This document shows positions 45,909-54,845 of a DNA stretch of 64,000 nucleotides, in pieces. The stretch comes from Planctomycetota bacterium (GTDB lineage Bacteria; Planctomycetota; UBA1135; UBA2386), in contig JACKIC010000001.1 of NCBI GenBank assembly GCA_020638655.1, forward strand, positions 620,001 to 684,000, given 5' to 3'. Position numbers and translations under genes: made by a program. The notes beneath the pieces are model-generated. The model was not told the DNA's origin and did not search any database. It saw only the letters and a list, made by a program, of their open reading frames with translations. Within the stretch, counting starts at the first letter, position 1. Every line of letters starts with the position of its first letter.

Positions 45909-48176
45909 ATGCAGAGATCAAGCAGCCCCTTTCTCATCCTCGGATTGGTCGCGGCCACGCAGCTGGCGGCCAGAGCCCAGGACTGGACCGACGAGCAGCT
46001 CGTGGCCAACTCGACGGGCTTCCAGAGCGACTCCCTCGTCGCCCAACTCCAGCAGGTCGGCAAGCTGCAGGCCGCCAGCAAGGAGTGCTTCACGGCCCTG
46101 GTCGCCCGGATCCACGGCGACCACCGCGAGTACCTGCTGAAGATCGACCGGCTGCTCGACGAGCTCATCGACGACCGCTGGGAGGTCCGCGAGGCCGCGG
46201 AACGCAACCTGATCGAGGTCGGCGGCCGGGCGCGGGCCCTGATCCAGCAGCACCGCGACGAATACACCGTGCTCGAACAGCACATGCGCTGCGCGCGCAT
46301 CCTCGACGCCCTGACCGCCAAGGGCACCGAGGAGGAGGAGCGCGAGGTGCGGCTGCTGCGCGGCCTGGTCACCACCGCGCTCTACCTCGACAGCGACCCG
46401 CGCCTGTTGCGCGCGCTGCGCAGCGCCCTGGGCCACACCGACCCGTCGGTGGTCGACGGCGCGATCCGCGCGCTCGGCAAGCTCGGCGGGGAAGACGAGA
46501 TCGGGCCGGTCGAGCAGATGCTGACCTGGAAGGGCGGCTCACATCGTCAGGCCGCGCAGTCCGCGATCGCGCGCATGCGCTCGCCCAAGGCGACCGCGCT
46601 GTGCCGGAGCTGGCTGCTCGACCCCAAGCTGCCGATCGGCGAGGCGATGTGCATCCTGCGCGGCCTGCGCTCGCACGCCGCGGACGGCGACGTCGCGGTG
46701 CTGCTGAACGAGCTCGGCAAGAGCGAGAATCCGCTGCTCGCTGCGGCGGCGCGCGTGACGCTGCCCGACGACGCCGGCGGCACCGCCGCGAAGTTCTCGC
46801 TACCCGACCCGATCGAGATCGACGGCTCCTGGCAGGGCATGCTCGGCGACTCGCTGCGCGTCCGCGGCGCGTTCGCCGAACTCGACGACGCCGAGTTGTC
46901 GTTCGCCGACTGCGACACGATCGAGTTTCCGGCCAACGCCTTGCAACCGAGCAAGGCCGCGCGGGTGTTCCTCAGCCAGGGAAGCCTCGTGGTCGGCGAG
47001 GTGCTCAGCATCGACAAGCAGACGGTGCGCGTGCGTTCGGCGCTGTTCGGTGACGTCGCCCTGCCGCGCAAGGAGGTGCAGGGCATCGCCCTCGACCCCG
47101 AGCTCGACCGCCTCGTCGGCGCCTCGCCCGAGCGCGATCGGTTGCGGCTGCGTTCAGGCGAGTTCCTCGACGGCGAGCTGATCGCCGCCGACCCCAACCA
47201 GCTGCAGGTGGTCGACGGCGCCGGCGCCAAGCGCATGGTCGCGCGGGGCGACGTCGCCGGCGTGCTGTTCCAGCGGCCGCGCACGATCGACGTCGACGCC
47301 ACCGTCTACACCCGCCTGGACCTGACCACCGGTGATCGGCTGATCGGCTTCGTCTGCGCCAGCGACGGCGCGCACATCGGCGTGGCCGTGCCGCTGCTCG
47401 GCGCCGCGGCGCTGCCGATGACCCAGGTGCGCCGCATCGAGATCGGCGTCGGCGGCGGCGCGCTGTGGGGCTTCACGCTGATCGCCGACTACAGCGACAA
47501 CCGCATCGTCGAGGTCGACGACCAGGGCCGCGTGGTGTTCGCGATCGAAGAGGTCTACGGCGCCTGGGACGCCGAGTGCCTCGACAGCGGCAACCTGCTG
47601 ATCACCGAGTTCTCGGTCAGCCGCGTGCGCGAAGTCGACCGCAAGGGCAACGACATCTGGGTGTTCGAGGACCTCAAGAACCCCTACGACGCGGACCGCC
47701 TGCCGAACGGCAACACGCTGATCGCAGACACCTTCGGCGGTCGCGTGATCGAGGTGAACCCGGCCAAGGAGATCGTCTGGAGCTACGGCGACGGCATCCG
47801 ACCGTTCGACTGCGATCGCCTCGCCAACGGCAACACGTTGATCGCCGATGTGCTCAAGGACCGCGTGATCGAGGTCTCGCCGACCGGTGAGATCGTCTGG
47901 CAGCTCACCGGCCTGCCGCACGTGCACGACGCCGACCGCCTTCCCAACGGCAACACCCTGATCACGCTGCGCAACAAGGGCGTGGTGATCGAGGTCGATC
48001 GCGACGGCAAGACCGTCTGGGAACTCACGGGCCTGAGCTCGCCCAGCGACGCCGATCGCCTGCCCAACGGCAACACGCTGGTGGCGGAAAACACCCGCGT
48101 GCGCGAGTTCGACCGCCGCGGCAACGAGGTCTGGCGCAAGGAGATGACCTGGGCCGTCGAGGTCAACCGCTACTGA
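45909..48176 (+). CDS. Exported HEAT-repeat and beta-propeller protein
   Basis: 755 residues with a signal peptide. HEAT-like repeats come first (WEVREAAERNLIEVGG, VVDGAIRALGKLGGEDEIGP). A beta region with SGEFLDGELIAADPNQLQVV motifs follows, and then a propeller built from an exact 40-residue repeat whose core is DADRLPNGNTLIA (arylsulfotransferase/NHL-like). No catalytic sites seen, so it probably binds. It is divergent from the long array. Confidence 0.8.
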   Translation: MQRSSSPFLILGLVAATQLAARAQDWTDEQLVANSTGFQSDSLVAQLQQVGKLQAASKECFTALVARIHGDHREYLLKIDRLLDELIDDRWEVREAAERNLIEVGGRARALIQQHRDEYTVLEQHMRCARILDALTAKGTEEEEREVRLLRGLVTTALYLDSDPRLLRALRSALGHTDPSVVDGAIRALGKLGGEDEIGPVEQMLTWKGGSHRQAAQSAIARMRSPKATALCRSWLLDPKLPIGEAMCILRGLRSHAADGDVAVLLNELGKSENPLLAAAARVTLPDDAGGTAAKFSLPDPIEIDGSWQGMLGDSLRVRGAFAELDDAELSFADCDTIEFPANALQPSKAARVFLSQGSLVVGEVLSIDKQTVRVRSALFGDVALPRKEVQGIALDPELDRLVGASPERDRLRLRSGEFLDGELIAADPNQLQVVDGAGAKRMVARGDVAGVLFQRPRTIDVDATVYTRLDLTTGDRLIGFVCASDGAHIGVAVPLLGAAALPMTQVRRIEIGVGGGALWGFTLIADYSDNRIVEVDDQGRVVFAIEEVYGAWDAECLDSGNLLITEFSVSRVREVDRKGNDIWVFEDLKNPYDADRLPNGNTLIADTFGGRVIEVNPAKEIVWSYGDGIRPFDCDRLANGNTLIADVLKDRVIEVSPTGEIVWQLTGLPHVHDADRLPNGNTLITLRNKGVVIEVDRDGKTVWELTGLSSPSDADRLPNGNTLVAENTRVREFDRRGNEVWRKEMTWAVEVNRY
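47561..48080 (+). repeat. Five in-frame 120-bp propeller repeats
   Basis: The segment coding D-A-[DE]-R/C-L-x-[ND]-G-N-[TL] recurs at 47570, 47690, 47810, 47930 and 48050, exactly 120 bp apart with no indels. Each unit encodes one 40-residue propeller blade. Confidence 0.85.
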
Positions 48177-48193
48177 TCCTCGGCGTCCGGGCT

Positions 48194-49984
48194 TCAGCCC
48201 GAGAACACGCGCTGCAATTCCACCGGCGCGCCCAGCCGGCGCACGACCAGCTTGACGCGTTCCATGCGGTCGGTGTCCGTCGCCGCCGCTGCCTCGCAGT
48301 AGTCGAGCACCGCGCGCCGGACCAGCGGTGGGTCCTCGGCGACACCGACCGCGATCGAGAACCAGGGGCGCGCCGCAGCGGGTCCCTCGCGCAGCAGCAC
48401 CTCGACGCCCTTGTCCCAGGTCTGCGGCACCACGGTCGCGGCCACGCTCGACCAGTCTCGCGCCTGCGGCGCGAACTCCGCCGCGGCGGCAAAGTCTGCC
48501 GACAGGTATTGCCACGCTTCCTGCCAATGCGAGGGCACCGTCTCCCCGACCTCGGCGATCGCGGCGCCGGTCGCGACCAGATCGCCGCGATGGAATGCGA
48601 GAAAGGCGCGTTCGTACGGCCACTCGCGCAGCCAGGTCACCGACGCGGCCGCCAGCGACGCGAGCAGCAGCCCGGCGACGGCCCAGCGGATGCGGCGGCC
48701 CGCGGCGTCGAAGCGCGTACGAAACGCCGGGTCCCGTTCGTAGCGCCACATCACCTCGTAGCGGATCAACTCGTCCGGATGCATGCTCGAGATACGGCCG
48801 AAGAAGCCGTGTTTGTGCGGCAGCGCCATCGCGAGCACGGTGCGCAAGGCCTGCGTGCAGGGTGCGGCGCCGAACGCCTGCACCGAGACCACGTCGGCCT
48901 CGTGTTCGAAGCGGTGGGCGAGGCCGCGCACCACCGTCCACGCGATCGACAGCACCACCAGCCCGATCAACGCCTGGATCGTCACGGGCAACTCGTGCAT
49001 CTCGAGCAGCTGCACCGGTCCTAGCAGCAGCATCGGCACGAGTACGGCGAGGCTCACGAGCAACGCCGGATGTTCGCGCTTGGCGTGCCCCACCTCGTGG
49101 GCGACGACCCCGGCGAGGGCGTCTTCGCCCAACGCGTGCACGAGCCCGTCGGTGATGCCCAGGCTGCGACCGATCGGCAGCGGCCCGACCATCATCGCGT
49201 TGAGGGAGCGCTGTCCGGTGGGCAACAGGAACAACCGCGACGACGGAAAACCCAGGGCGGCGGCCGTCGTGCGCAGGCGCTGACCGAGCGGCTCGGGCAG
49301 GGGCCGAGCGGCGAACGCGATACGGAACCACGGCGGCAGCACCACCGCGGCGACGGCCATGAACACCAGCATCGCGGCGGTCGAGCCGAAGCCGGTGATC
49401 AGCACCAGACCCTGGGCGGTCCGGTCCAGGGACAGCAGGTCGAGCGCGGCGCCGAACAGGAAGCACGGCATCGCCAACAGCAGGACCCAACCCAACCGCA
49501 GCCGCACCAGCGGCCACGAGTCGCGCAGCGAGGGCAACATGCCCATGGAGACCAGCGAACGCCCGGCGAGTTCGTCGTCGATCTCGCACCACTGGCCCGC
49601 CACCGTCGCCGCGGCGATGCGCGGCACCTCCATGATCGCGAGCGGCAGCAGCAGCAGCGCCAGGCGCACCGTCTCGCTGCCTGCGGCGACGCGATCGGCG
49701 AGGTCGGCATGGCCGCCTGGCCCGAGCAGCAACCACATACCGAGCGGCACGCTGATCAGGCTCGCGCGCAGCCACAGCCGCGGCGGCACGCGCCCCCGGC
49801 GCCCCTGCACCAACCGCGCCATGGCGCTGCGTTGGGCCAGCATCACCAGCACCGTCGGCAACAGCAGGATCGGCGCGAACACGATCACCTGGTCGAGGCT
49901 GCCGCTGCCGGGAATCGGTCGGTCCAACTCGACCGACGCGAACAAGGTGAGCAGGCCGAGCAGGAAGGACAGCGGCAGGCTCAT
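48194..49984 (-). CDS. M48-family membrane metalloprotease (HtpX-like)
   Basis: 596 residues. Zinc site HEVGH (296-300) in VVAHEVGHAKREHP, third ligand E362 in FEHEAD. About eight membrane helices, with a helical C-terminal extension of about 180 residues. HtpX-type proteases degrade damaged membrane proteins. LemA is encoded three genes upstream, a known partner combination. Confidence 0.9.
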   Translation of the reverse strand: MSLPLSFLLGLLTLFASVELDRPIPGSGSLDQVIVFAPILLLPTVLVMLAQRSAMARLVQGRRGRVPPRLWLRASLISVPLGMWLLLGPGGHADLADRVAAGSETVRLALLLLPLAIMEVPRIAAATVAGQWCEIDDELAGRSLVSMGMLPSLRDSWPLVRLRLGWVLLLAMPCFLFGAALDLLSLDRTAQGLVLITGFGSTAAMLVFMAVAAVVLPPWFRIAFAARPLPEPLGQRLRTTAAALGFPSSRLFLLPTGQRSLNAMMVGPLPIGRSLGITDGLVHALGEDALAGVVAHEVGHAKREHPALLVSLAVLVPMLLLGPVQLLEMHELPVTIQALIGLVVLSIAWTVVRGLAHRFEHEADVVSVQAFGAAPCTQALRTVLAMALPHKHGFFGRISSMHPDELIRYEVMWRYERDPAFRTRFDAAGRRIRWAVAGLLLASLAAASVTWLREWPYERAFLAFHRGDLVATGAAIAEVGETVPSHWQEAWQYLSADFAAAAEFAPQARDWSSVAATVVPQTWDKGVEVLLREGPAAARPWFSIAVGVAEDPPLVRRAVLDYCEAAAATDTDRMERVKLVVRRLGAPVELQRVFSG

Positions 49985-49997
49985 CGCGGCGCGCGAC

Positions 49998-51017
49998 TCA
50001 TCGCTTGACCCCGTCGTTCTTGTCGGCCTTCTTCGGCAGCACCCGATCGATCAGCGCGACGATCTCCGGGTCCTCGCGCAGGGCCGCGATCTCCGGGTCC
50101 TTCTCGAACAGCTCGCGCGACAGCTTGTGCGACGAGTCGAGATTGTCCGCGGCGAGCAGCTGCAGGCAGGTCCGCAGCTGGTCGAGCGCGCGCTCGCGCT
50201 GGCCGCTGAGGTTGTGCACGCAGGCGGAGCCGTAGTAGTCGACCGGCTTCAGCGGCACGCCGGCGGCCTTGGCCATCGATTGCATCGCGCGATGGGTCCT
50301 GGCCGAGCCGGCGTAGTCACGCAGCTGGTACTGGAACTCGGCGAGCTCGAGCATCGCCACGACCCGATCCTCGGCGTCGCCGTCGACGGTGTTCGCCTGC
50401 AGCTCGTCGAGCCAGCTCTGCGCGCAGGACTTGTCGCCCCACTGCCACAACAGTCCGGCCAGCGCGCGGCGCAGGCCGATGGGTTCGAGCTCGGCGTTGT
50501 CGGCGATCGCCTTGACGGCGGCGAAGCGCCCGGGCGAAGGCGGCTTCGCCTGCAGGTCCCGCAACGCCGGCACCAGCTCGACACGGTGCGTGTTGGGGTA
50601 CCACTCCGGGGTGTCGAGCAGCAGCCGGAACAACTGCTCTCCGACGACCGGCTGCAGCACCGCGAGTGGCTCGAACTGCCCGGCGTAGCGCCACTCGCTG
50701 GCGTGCTCGCGCTTCAGGAACTCGAGCATCTCGTGGGTCACCAGGGTCATCACACCCTTGCTGCGCGGCGCGCTCGGCGCGGCCACCGCCGCGGGCACCT
50801 GCGCCGCCAGCCACTTCAGCCCGGCGGCGCGGTCCACGAACAGCGCGCGCACGACCTTCTCGAGCTCGGGCTGCGAGGCCTGGTCGCCGGCCAACCACGC
50901 TTCGGCGACCTTGCCGCAGACCGCCACCGGATCCTGCATCGGCGCCTGCTCCTCCTGCGCCGACACGAAACCGCCGACCAGCAGCGCGGCGGCGAGGACG
51001 GGCGAGGACCTGCTCAT
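49998..51017 (-). CDS. Exported helical-repeat protein
   Basis: 339 residues from the ATG at 51017 with a signal peptide (VLAAALLVGGFVSAQ). The rest is TPR-like helical repeat. No catalytic motif. It lies between a SDR-like gene and the M48 gene in an operon. The ATG at 51059 is also possible. Confidence 0.65.
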   Translation of the reverse strand: MSRSSPVLAAALLVGGFVSAQEEQAPMQDPVAVCGKVAEAWLAGDQASQPELEKVVRALFVDRAAGLKWLAAQVPAAVAAPSAPRSKGVMTLVTHEMLEFLKREHASEWRYAGQFEPLAVLQPVVGEQLFRLLLDTPEWYPNTHRVELVPALRDLQAKPPSPGRFAAVKAIADNAELEPIGLRRALAGLLWQWGDKSCAQSWLDELQANTVDGDAEDRVVAMLELAEFQYQLRDYAGSARTHRAMQSMAKAAGVPLKPVDYYGSACVHNLSGQRERALDQLRTCLQLLAADNLDSSHKLSRELFEKDPEIAALREDPEIVALIDRVLPKKADKNDGVKR

Positions 51018-51055
51018 GGGGTGCTTGTAGCCTGTCCGAGCCGGGGGCAACAGAG

Positions 51056-51694
51056 TCACGCGCTACCGGGCGCTCCGCGCAGGCAGCGCAGCAGCCGCGC
51101 CGCGATCGCATCTCCCGGCTCGGCACGGTCGGCGTCCAACAACGTCACCTGCACGCCGGAGCCGCGCAGCTCCGCCGTCAGGCCGGCCGCGTAGCCGCGC
51201 AGCGCCCCGTGGGCAGCGCCGTCGTTGGCCCCTTCGAGCTCCGCCGCGGGACCGCCGACGAGCACGACGTGACCGCGCTTGCGCCGCCGCAGCCGACCGA
51301 CGAGCGCGCGCACGACGTTCGCACCCGCGAGCAGGGCGGTCGCGAGCACTTCGCCGAGCGCGCCGTCGCTGTCGCGGCCGACCGGGCCGGCAGCTGCGCC
51401 GCTGGCGACGAAGACGAACGCGGTGATCGGGCCGAGCGCGTCCTCCGCGCCCTTGACGAAACCCGCGGCGGCCTCGCCATCACGCGCACCGACGACACCG
51501 ACCAGCACGCCGTCGCCACCGAGTTCGTCCTTGACGCCCTGCACCTGCCACGCGCGCGGCACGGCGACGGCGACCTTGCCGCCGAGCCGCAGGACCTGCG
51601 CCGCCAGCGCGGCACGCACCGCGGCGACTTCACCGACGAACAGGACCACCTGCCCACGCAGCTCGGTCGGGTTGCCTTCGCCGGCTGCCGTCAT
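51056..51694 (-). CDS. Degenerate short-chain dehydrogenase-like protein
   Basis: 212 residues with a Rossmann-type start (VVLFVGEVAAVRAALAAQVL) and an SDR-like middle, but no Y-x3-K pair: the helix reads AHGALRGYAAGLTAEL. The cofactor glycines are also changed. It may bind nucleotide without redox chemistry. It sits between LemA and the exported repeat protein. Confidence 0.6.
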   Translation of the reverse strand: MTAAGEGNPTELRGQVVLFVGEVAAVRAALAAQVLRLGGKVAVAVPRAWQVQGVKDELGGDGVLVGVVGARDGEAAAGFVKGAEDALGPITAFVFVASGAAAGPVGRDSDGALGEVLATALLAGANVVRALVGRLRRRKRGHVVLVGGPAAELEGANDGAAHGALRGYAAGLTAELRGSGVQVTLLDADRAEPGDAIAARLLRCLRGAPGSA

Positions 51695-51704
51695 GCGCCG
51701 CGGC

Positions 51705-52274
51705 TCAGAACGAGACCTTGACGACCTTGCGCTCTTCGGGGCTCTCGACCTCGAAGAACTCGACCTGGCGGAAGTTGCCGAAGCCGGCGATCACCGACGC
51801 GGGGAACTGCTCGATCGCGGTATTGAAGCGCATCGCCGCGTCGTTGTAGGCCTGACGCGCGAAGCCGATGCGGTTCTCGGTCGAGGTCAGCTCTTCCTGC
51901 AGCGCGAGCATGTTCTGGTTGGCCTTGAGGTCCGGGTAGCCCTCGGCGACCGCGAACAGGCTCTTCAGCGAACCGGCCAGCGCGCCTTCGGCCTTCATCA
52001 GCTCGCCGATGTTGCCGGCGTTCTTGAGGTCGACGCAGGTCTGGCGCGCCTTGATCACCGCCTCGAGCGTCTCGCGCTCGTGCTTCATGTAGCCCTTGGC
52101 GGTCTCGACCAGGTTGGGGATCAGGTCGTAGCGGCGCTTGAGCTGCACGTCGATCTGGCTCCACGCGTTCTTCGTCTCGTTGCGCTTGCTGACCAGGCCG
52201 TTGAACGTGCCGATCGCCCAGAGCACGAGGATGACGACGATGGCGACGGGGATGATCCAGATCAGGTGTTCCAC
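51705..52274 (-). CDS. lemA: LemA family protein
   Basis: 189 residues, GTG start with AAGGAG 6 nt upstream. One N-terminal membrane helix, then the LemA signature (VQLKRRYDLIPNLVETAKGY) and the helical domain ending EFFEVESPEERKVVKVSF. LemA often goes with an M48 protease, as here, and first in the operon with it. Confidence 0.95.
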   Translation of the reverse strand: MEHLIWIIPVAIVVILVLWAIGTFNGLVSKRNETKNAWSQIDVQLKRRYDLIPNLVETAKGYMKHERETLEAVIKARQTCVDLKNAGNIGELMKAEGALAGSLKSLFAVAEGYPDLKANQNMLALQEELTSTENRIGFARQAYNDAAMRFNTAIEQFPASVIAGFGNFRQVEFFEVESPEERKVVKVSF

Positions 52275-52319
52275 GGCGTGCTCCTTGGCAGGCGGACGGA
52301 TTGGGATTCGGGCCGGTGG

Positions 52320-53150
52320 CTACGGTTCGCGCCCAGGGAGCGCGATCGTTCCCGCGAAGACGGTACGAGCCGGACCGACGATGGCAAGGGATGTTCCGTC
52401 GAGCTGGATGCGCAAGAGGCCGCCGCGCAGCTCGACGCGCACCTCGTCGCCGGTGACGAGCCCAAGTTGTCGCGCCGCCCGAGCAACCGCCGCCGCGCCG
52501 GTGCCGCAGGCCAGGGTCTCGCCGCTGCCGCGCTCGAACGTGCGCTGGCGCACGAGGTCGGGCCCCACCACCTGCACGAACTCGACGTTCACCCCGTCGG
52601 GGAACGCGACGTGGTGCTGCATCGCCGCGCCGATGCCGGCGACGTCGGCGGCTTCGACGTCGTCGACGAAGACCACCGCGTGCGGGTTGCCGGCGTCGCC
52701 GGGCACGAACTCGAGCTGGCGCCCCAGGATCTCGATGCGGACCGCGGGACCGGTGACGACGGGTCCCATCTGGGTGCGGACCAGGCAGGTGGCCGGATCG
52801 TGCGCATCGGCGGCGAACACCTCGACCTCGCGGTCCCCGGCGTCGGTCTCGACGACGAACCGGTCGGTCGCGACGTGACCGTGGTCGCGCGCGAGCTTGG
52901 CGACGCAGCGCAGGCCGTTGCCGCACATCGCGCCGCGCGAGCCGTCGAGGTTCCACATTGTCATGCGCACCGGCGCGCGTTCTCCCTTCGACAGCACGAT
53001 GAGACCGTCGCCGCCGACGCCGAAGTGACGGTCGGACCAGGCGACCGCCAGCTCCGCGGCGCGCGACCAGGGAAAGTCGGAGCGCAGGGCGTCGACGTAG
53101 ACGTAGTCGTTGCCCGCACCCTCCATCTTGACGAAGTCGATCGCGCTCAT
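52320..53150 (-). CDS. dapF: Diaminopimelate epimerase
   Basis: 276 residues. Converts LL- to meso-diaminopimelate for lysine and peptidoglycan. Two-base cysteines: C76 in MCGNGLRC and C215 in ETLACGTGA. GAGNDYVYVD and the GVGGDGL motif match the family. Its ATG overlaps the upstream gene's stop (ATGA). Confidence 0.96.
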   Translation of the reverse strand: MSAIDFVKMEGAGNDYVYVDALRSDFPWSRAAELAVAWSDRHFGVGGDGLIVLSKGERAPVRMTMWNLDGSRGAMCGNGLRCVAKLARDHGHVATDRFVVETDAGDREVEVFAADAHDPATCLVRTQMGPVVTGPAVRIEILGRQLEFVPGDAGNPHAVVFVDDVEAADVAGIGAAMQHHVAFPDGVNVEFVQVVGPDLVRQRTFERGSGETLACGTGAAAVARAARQLGLVTGDEVRVELRGGLLRIQLDGTSLAIVGPARTVFAGTIALPGREP

Positions 53151-54529
53151 GCGATGTCGATGCAGTCGCGCTTGGCCGGCACCACCACATCGCGGAACCC
53201 GACGTCGCGCAGCCGGCCCGCGAAGGCCATCGCGGGCTCTTCTTCGCCGTGCACGACGAACACCTGCTTGCAGCGCATCGCCAGGTGTCGCTCCGCGGTG
53301 AGCAGCTCGCTGTAATCCGCGTGCGCCGAGAAACCCGACATCGAGCGGACCTTGCAGCGCACCTTGTAGGTGTCCCCGTAGATCCGGACCTCGTCCATGC
53401 CGTCCATCAGGCGCCGGCCGAGCGTGTTCTCGGCCTGATAGCCGACCAGCAGCACGCAGTCCTGCTTGCGGCCGATGCTCTGCTTGAGGTGGTGCAGGAC
53501 GCGACCCGACTCGCACATCCCCGACGCCGAGACGATCACCCCTTCGCGCACCTCGTTGAGCGACTTGCTCTCCTCGACGTCGGCGACGTAACGCACCCCT
53601 TCGAAGAACAACGGGTGATGGCCGCCGCGCATCAGCTCGCTCGTCTCCTTGTCGAACAGGTCGGCGTGCGCCGCCATGATCTTGGTGGCCTCGCGGCTCA
53701 TCGGCGAGTCGACGTAGATCGGCAGCTTGGGCAACCTGCCGTCCATCATCAGCTGCCCCAGGAACAGGACCACCGACTGGGTTCGCCCCACGGCGAACGC
53801 GGGCACGATGATGCGGCCGCCGTCGTGGAGTTCCTCTTCGACGATGCGCTGCAATTCACTCGCCATGTCGACCCGCGGCGGGTGCAGGCGGTCGCCGTAG
53901 GTCGACTCGGTGATCAGCGCGTCGCACTCCGGGATGCGCTCGGGATCGCGCAGGATCGGCAACTCCTTGCGACCGTGATCACCCGTGAACACGATCCGTC
54001 GCTGCCGGTGATCGACGTCGGTGTCCATCACCACGATCGCCGCGCCGAGGATGTGGCCGGCGTCGAGGAAGGTCACGCGCAGTCCGGGCACCACGTCGAA
54101 CGTCTCGTGGTAGTCGATGCCGCGCACCAGACGCAGCGTGCGTTCGACGTCCTCCTGGTCGTAGAGGGGTTCGACCTGATGGCCGTGTTTGCGCAGATGC
54201 TTGATGTCCTGCGCCTGGATGTGCGCCGAATCCGTCAGCATCATCCGCAACATGTCGGCGGTGGCGCGCGTGCACCAGATCGGGCCGCCGAAGCCGTCCT
54301 TGACCAGCCGCGGCAGGGCGCCGCAGTGATCGATGTGGGCGTGCGAGAGCACCACGCAGTCGACCTCGCCGCCGCCGATCGGGAGGTTGCGGTTGGCGTG
54401 TTCCGCCATCTTGCGGGGGCCTTGCACGAGGCCGCAGTCGAGCAGCACCTTCTTGTCGCCGACCGTCAACAGGTGCTTGGTGCCGGTGACGTGCCGCGCG
54501 GCGCCCAGGAAGGTCAGTGAGAGCGTCAC
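53147..54529 (-). CDS. Beta-CASP metallo-beta-lactamase RNase-like protein
   Basis: 460 residues, GTG start. The MBL zinc motif HAHIDH (63-68), then the beta-CASP region with ESTYGDR, PAFAVGRTQ and the C-terminal GFSAHAD signature. It is of the CPSF-73/YSH1 type, an RNA-cleaving or exonuclease family. dapF follows it with a 4-nt overlap. Confidence 0.93.
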   Translation of the reverse strand: MTLSLTFLGAARHVTGTKHLLTVGDKKVLLDCGLVQGPRKMAEHANRNLPIGGGEVDCVVLSHAHIDHCGALPRLVKDGFGGPIWCTRATADMLRMMLTDSAHIQAQDIKHLRKHGHQVEPLYDQEDVERTLRLVRGIDYHETFDVVPGLRVTFLDAGHILGAAIVVMDTDVDHRQRRIVFTGDHGRKELPILRDPERIPECDALITESTYGDRLHPPRVDMASELQRIVEEELHDGGRIIVPAFAVGRTQSVVLFLGQLMMDGRLPKLPIYVDSPMSREATKIMAAHADLFDKETSELMRGGHHPLFFEGVRYVADVEESKSLNEVREGVIVSASGMCESGRVLHHLKQSIGRKQDCVLLVGYQAENTLGRRLMDGMDEVRIYGDTYKVRCKVRSMSGFSAHADYSELLTAERHLAMRCKQVFVVHGEEEPAMAFAGRLRDVGFRDVVVPAKRDCIDIA

Positions 54530-54536
54530 GGCCGGC

Positions 54537-54836
54537 TCAGGTGCGCACCACCACGGTGCGGGAGGTGATGGTCAACAGTAGCAGCGGGGTCAGCAGCAGA
54601 TCGACGAAACCGAACTCGGTCTCGATCGTGTAGCTGGTCAGTTCTGGCGCCATTCGCCGCGTGTCGACCTCGTTGATCTCGATCAAGCCGAACAGCATGT
54701 AGAACTGGCGCTCGGAGGTCTCGCCGGTCCCGGTCGCGCCGAGCCCGACCTCGTGGCGGTTCCAGACACAGCCGGAGGCGAGCAGGAGGAGCAGCGACAG
54801 CGCGGCGGATCGCGCGAGATGTGAGGCGTGACGCAC
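54537..54836 (-). CDS. Bor-like small lipoprotein
   Basis: 99 residues with a lipoprotein signal ending ASGC. The mature part (FGLIEINEVDTRR, then TEFGFVDLLLTPLLLL and ITSRTVVV) resembles Bor-family surface lipoproteins. GTG start. Function is unknown in bacteria outside phage Bor. Confidence 0.6.
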   Translation of the reverse strand: MRHASHLARSAALSLLLLLASGCVWNRHEVGLGATGTGETSERQFYMLFGLIEINEVDTRRMAPELTSYTIETEFGFVDLLLTPLLLLTITSRTVVVRT

Positions 54837-54845
54837 GCCTCCCTT

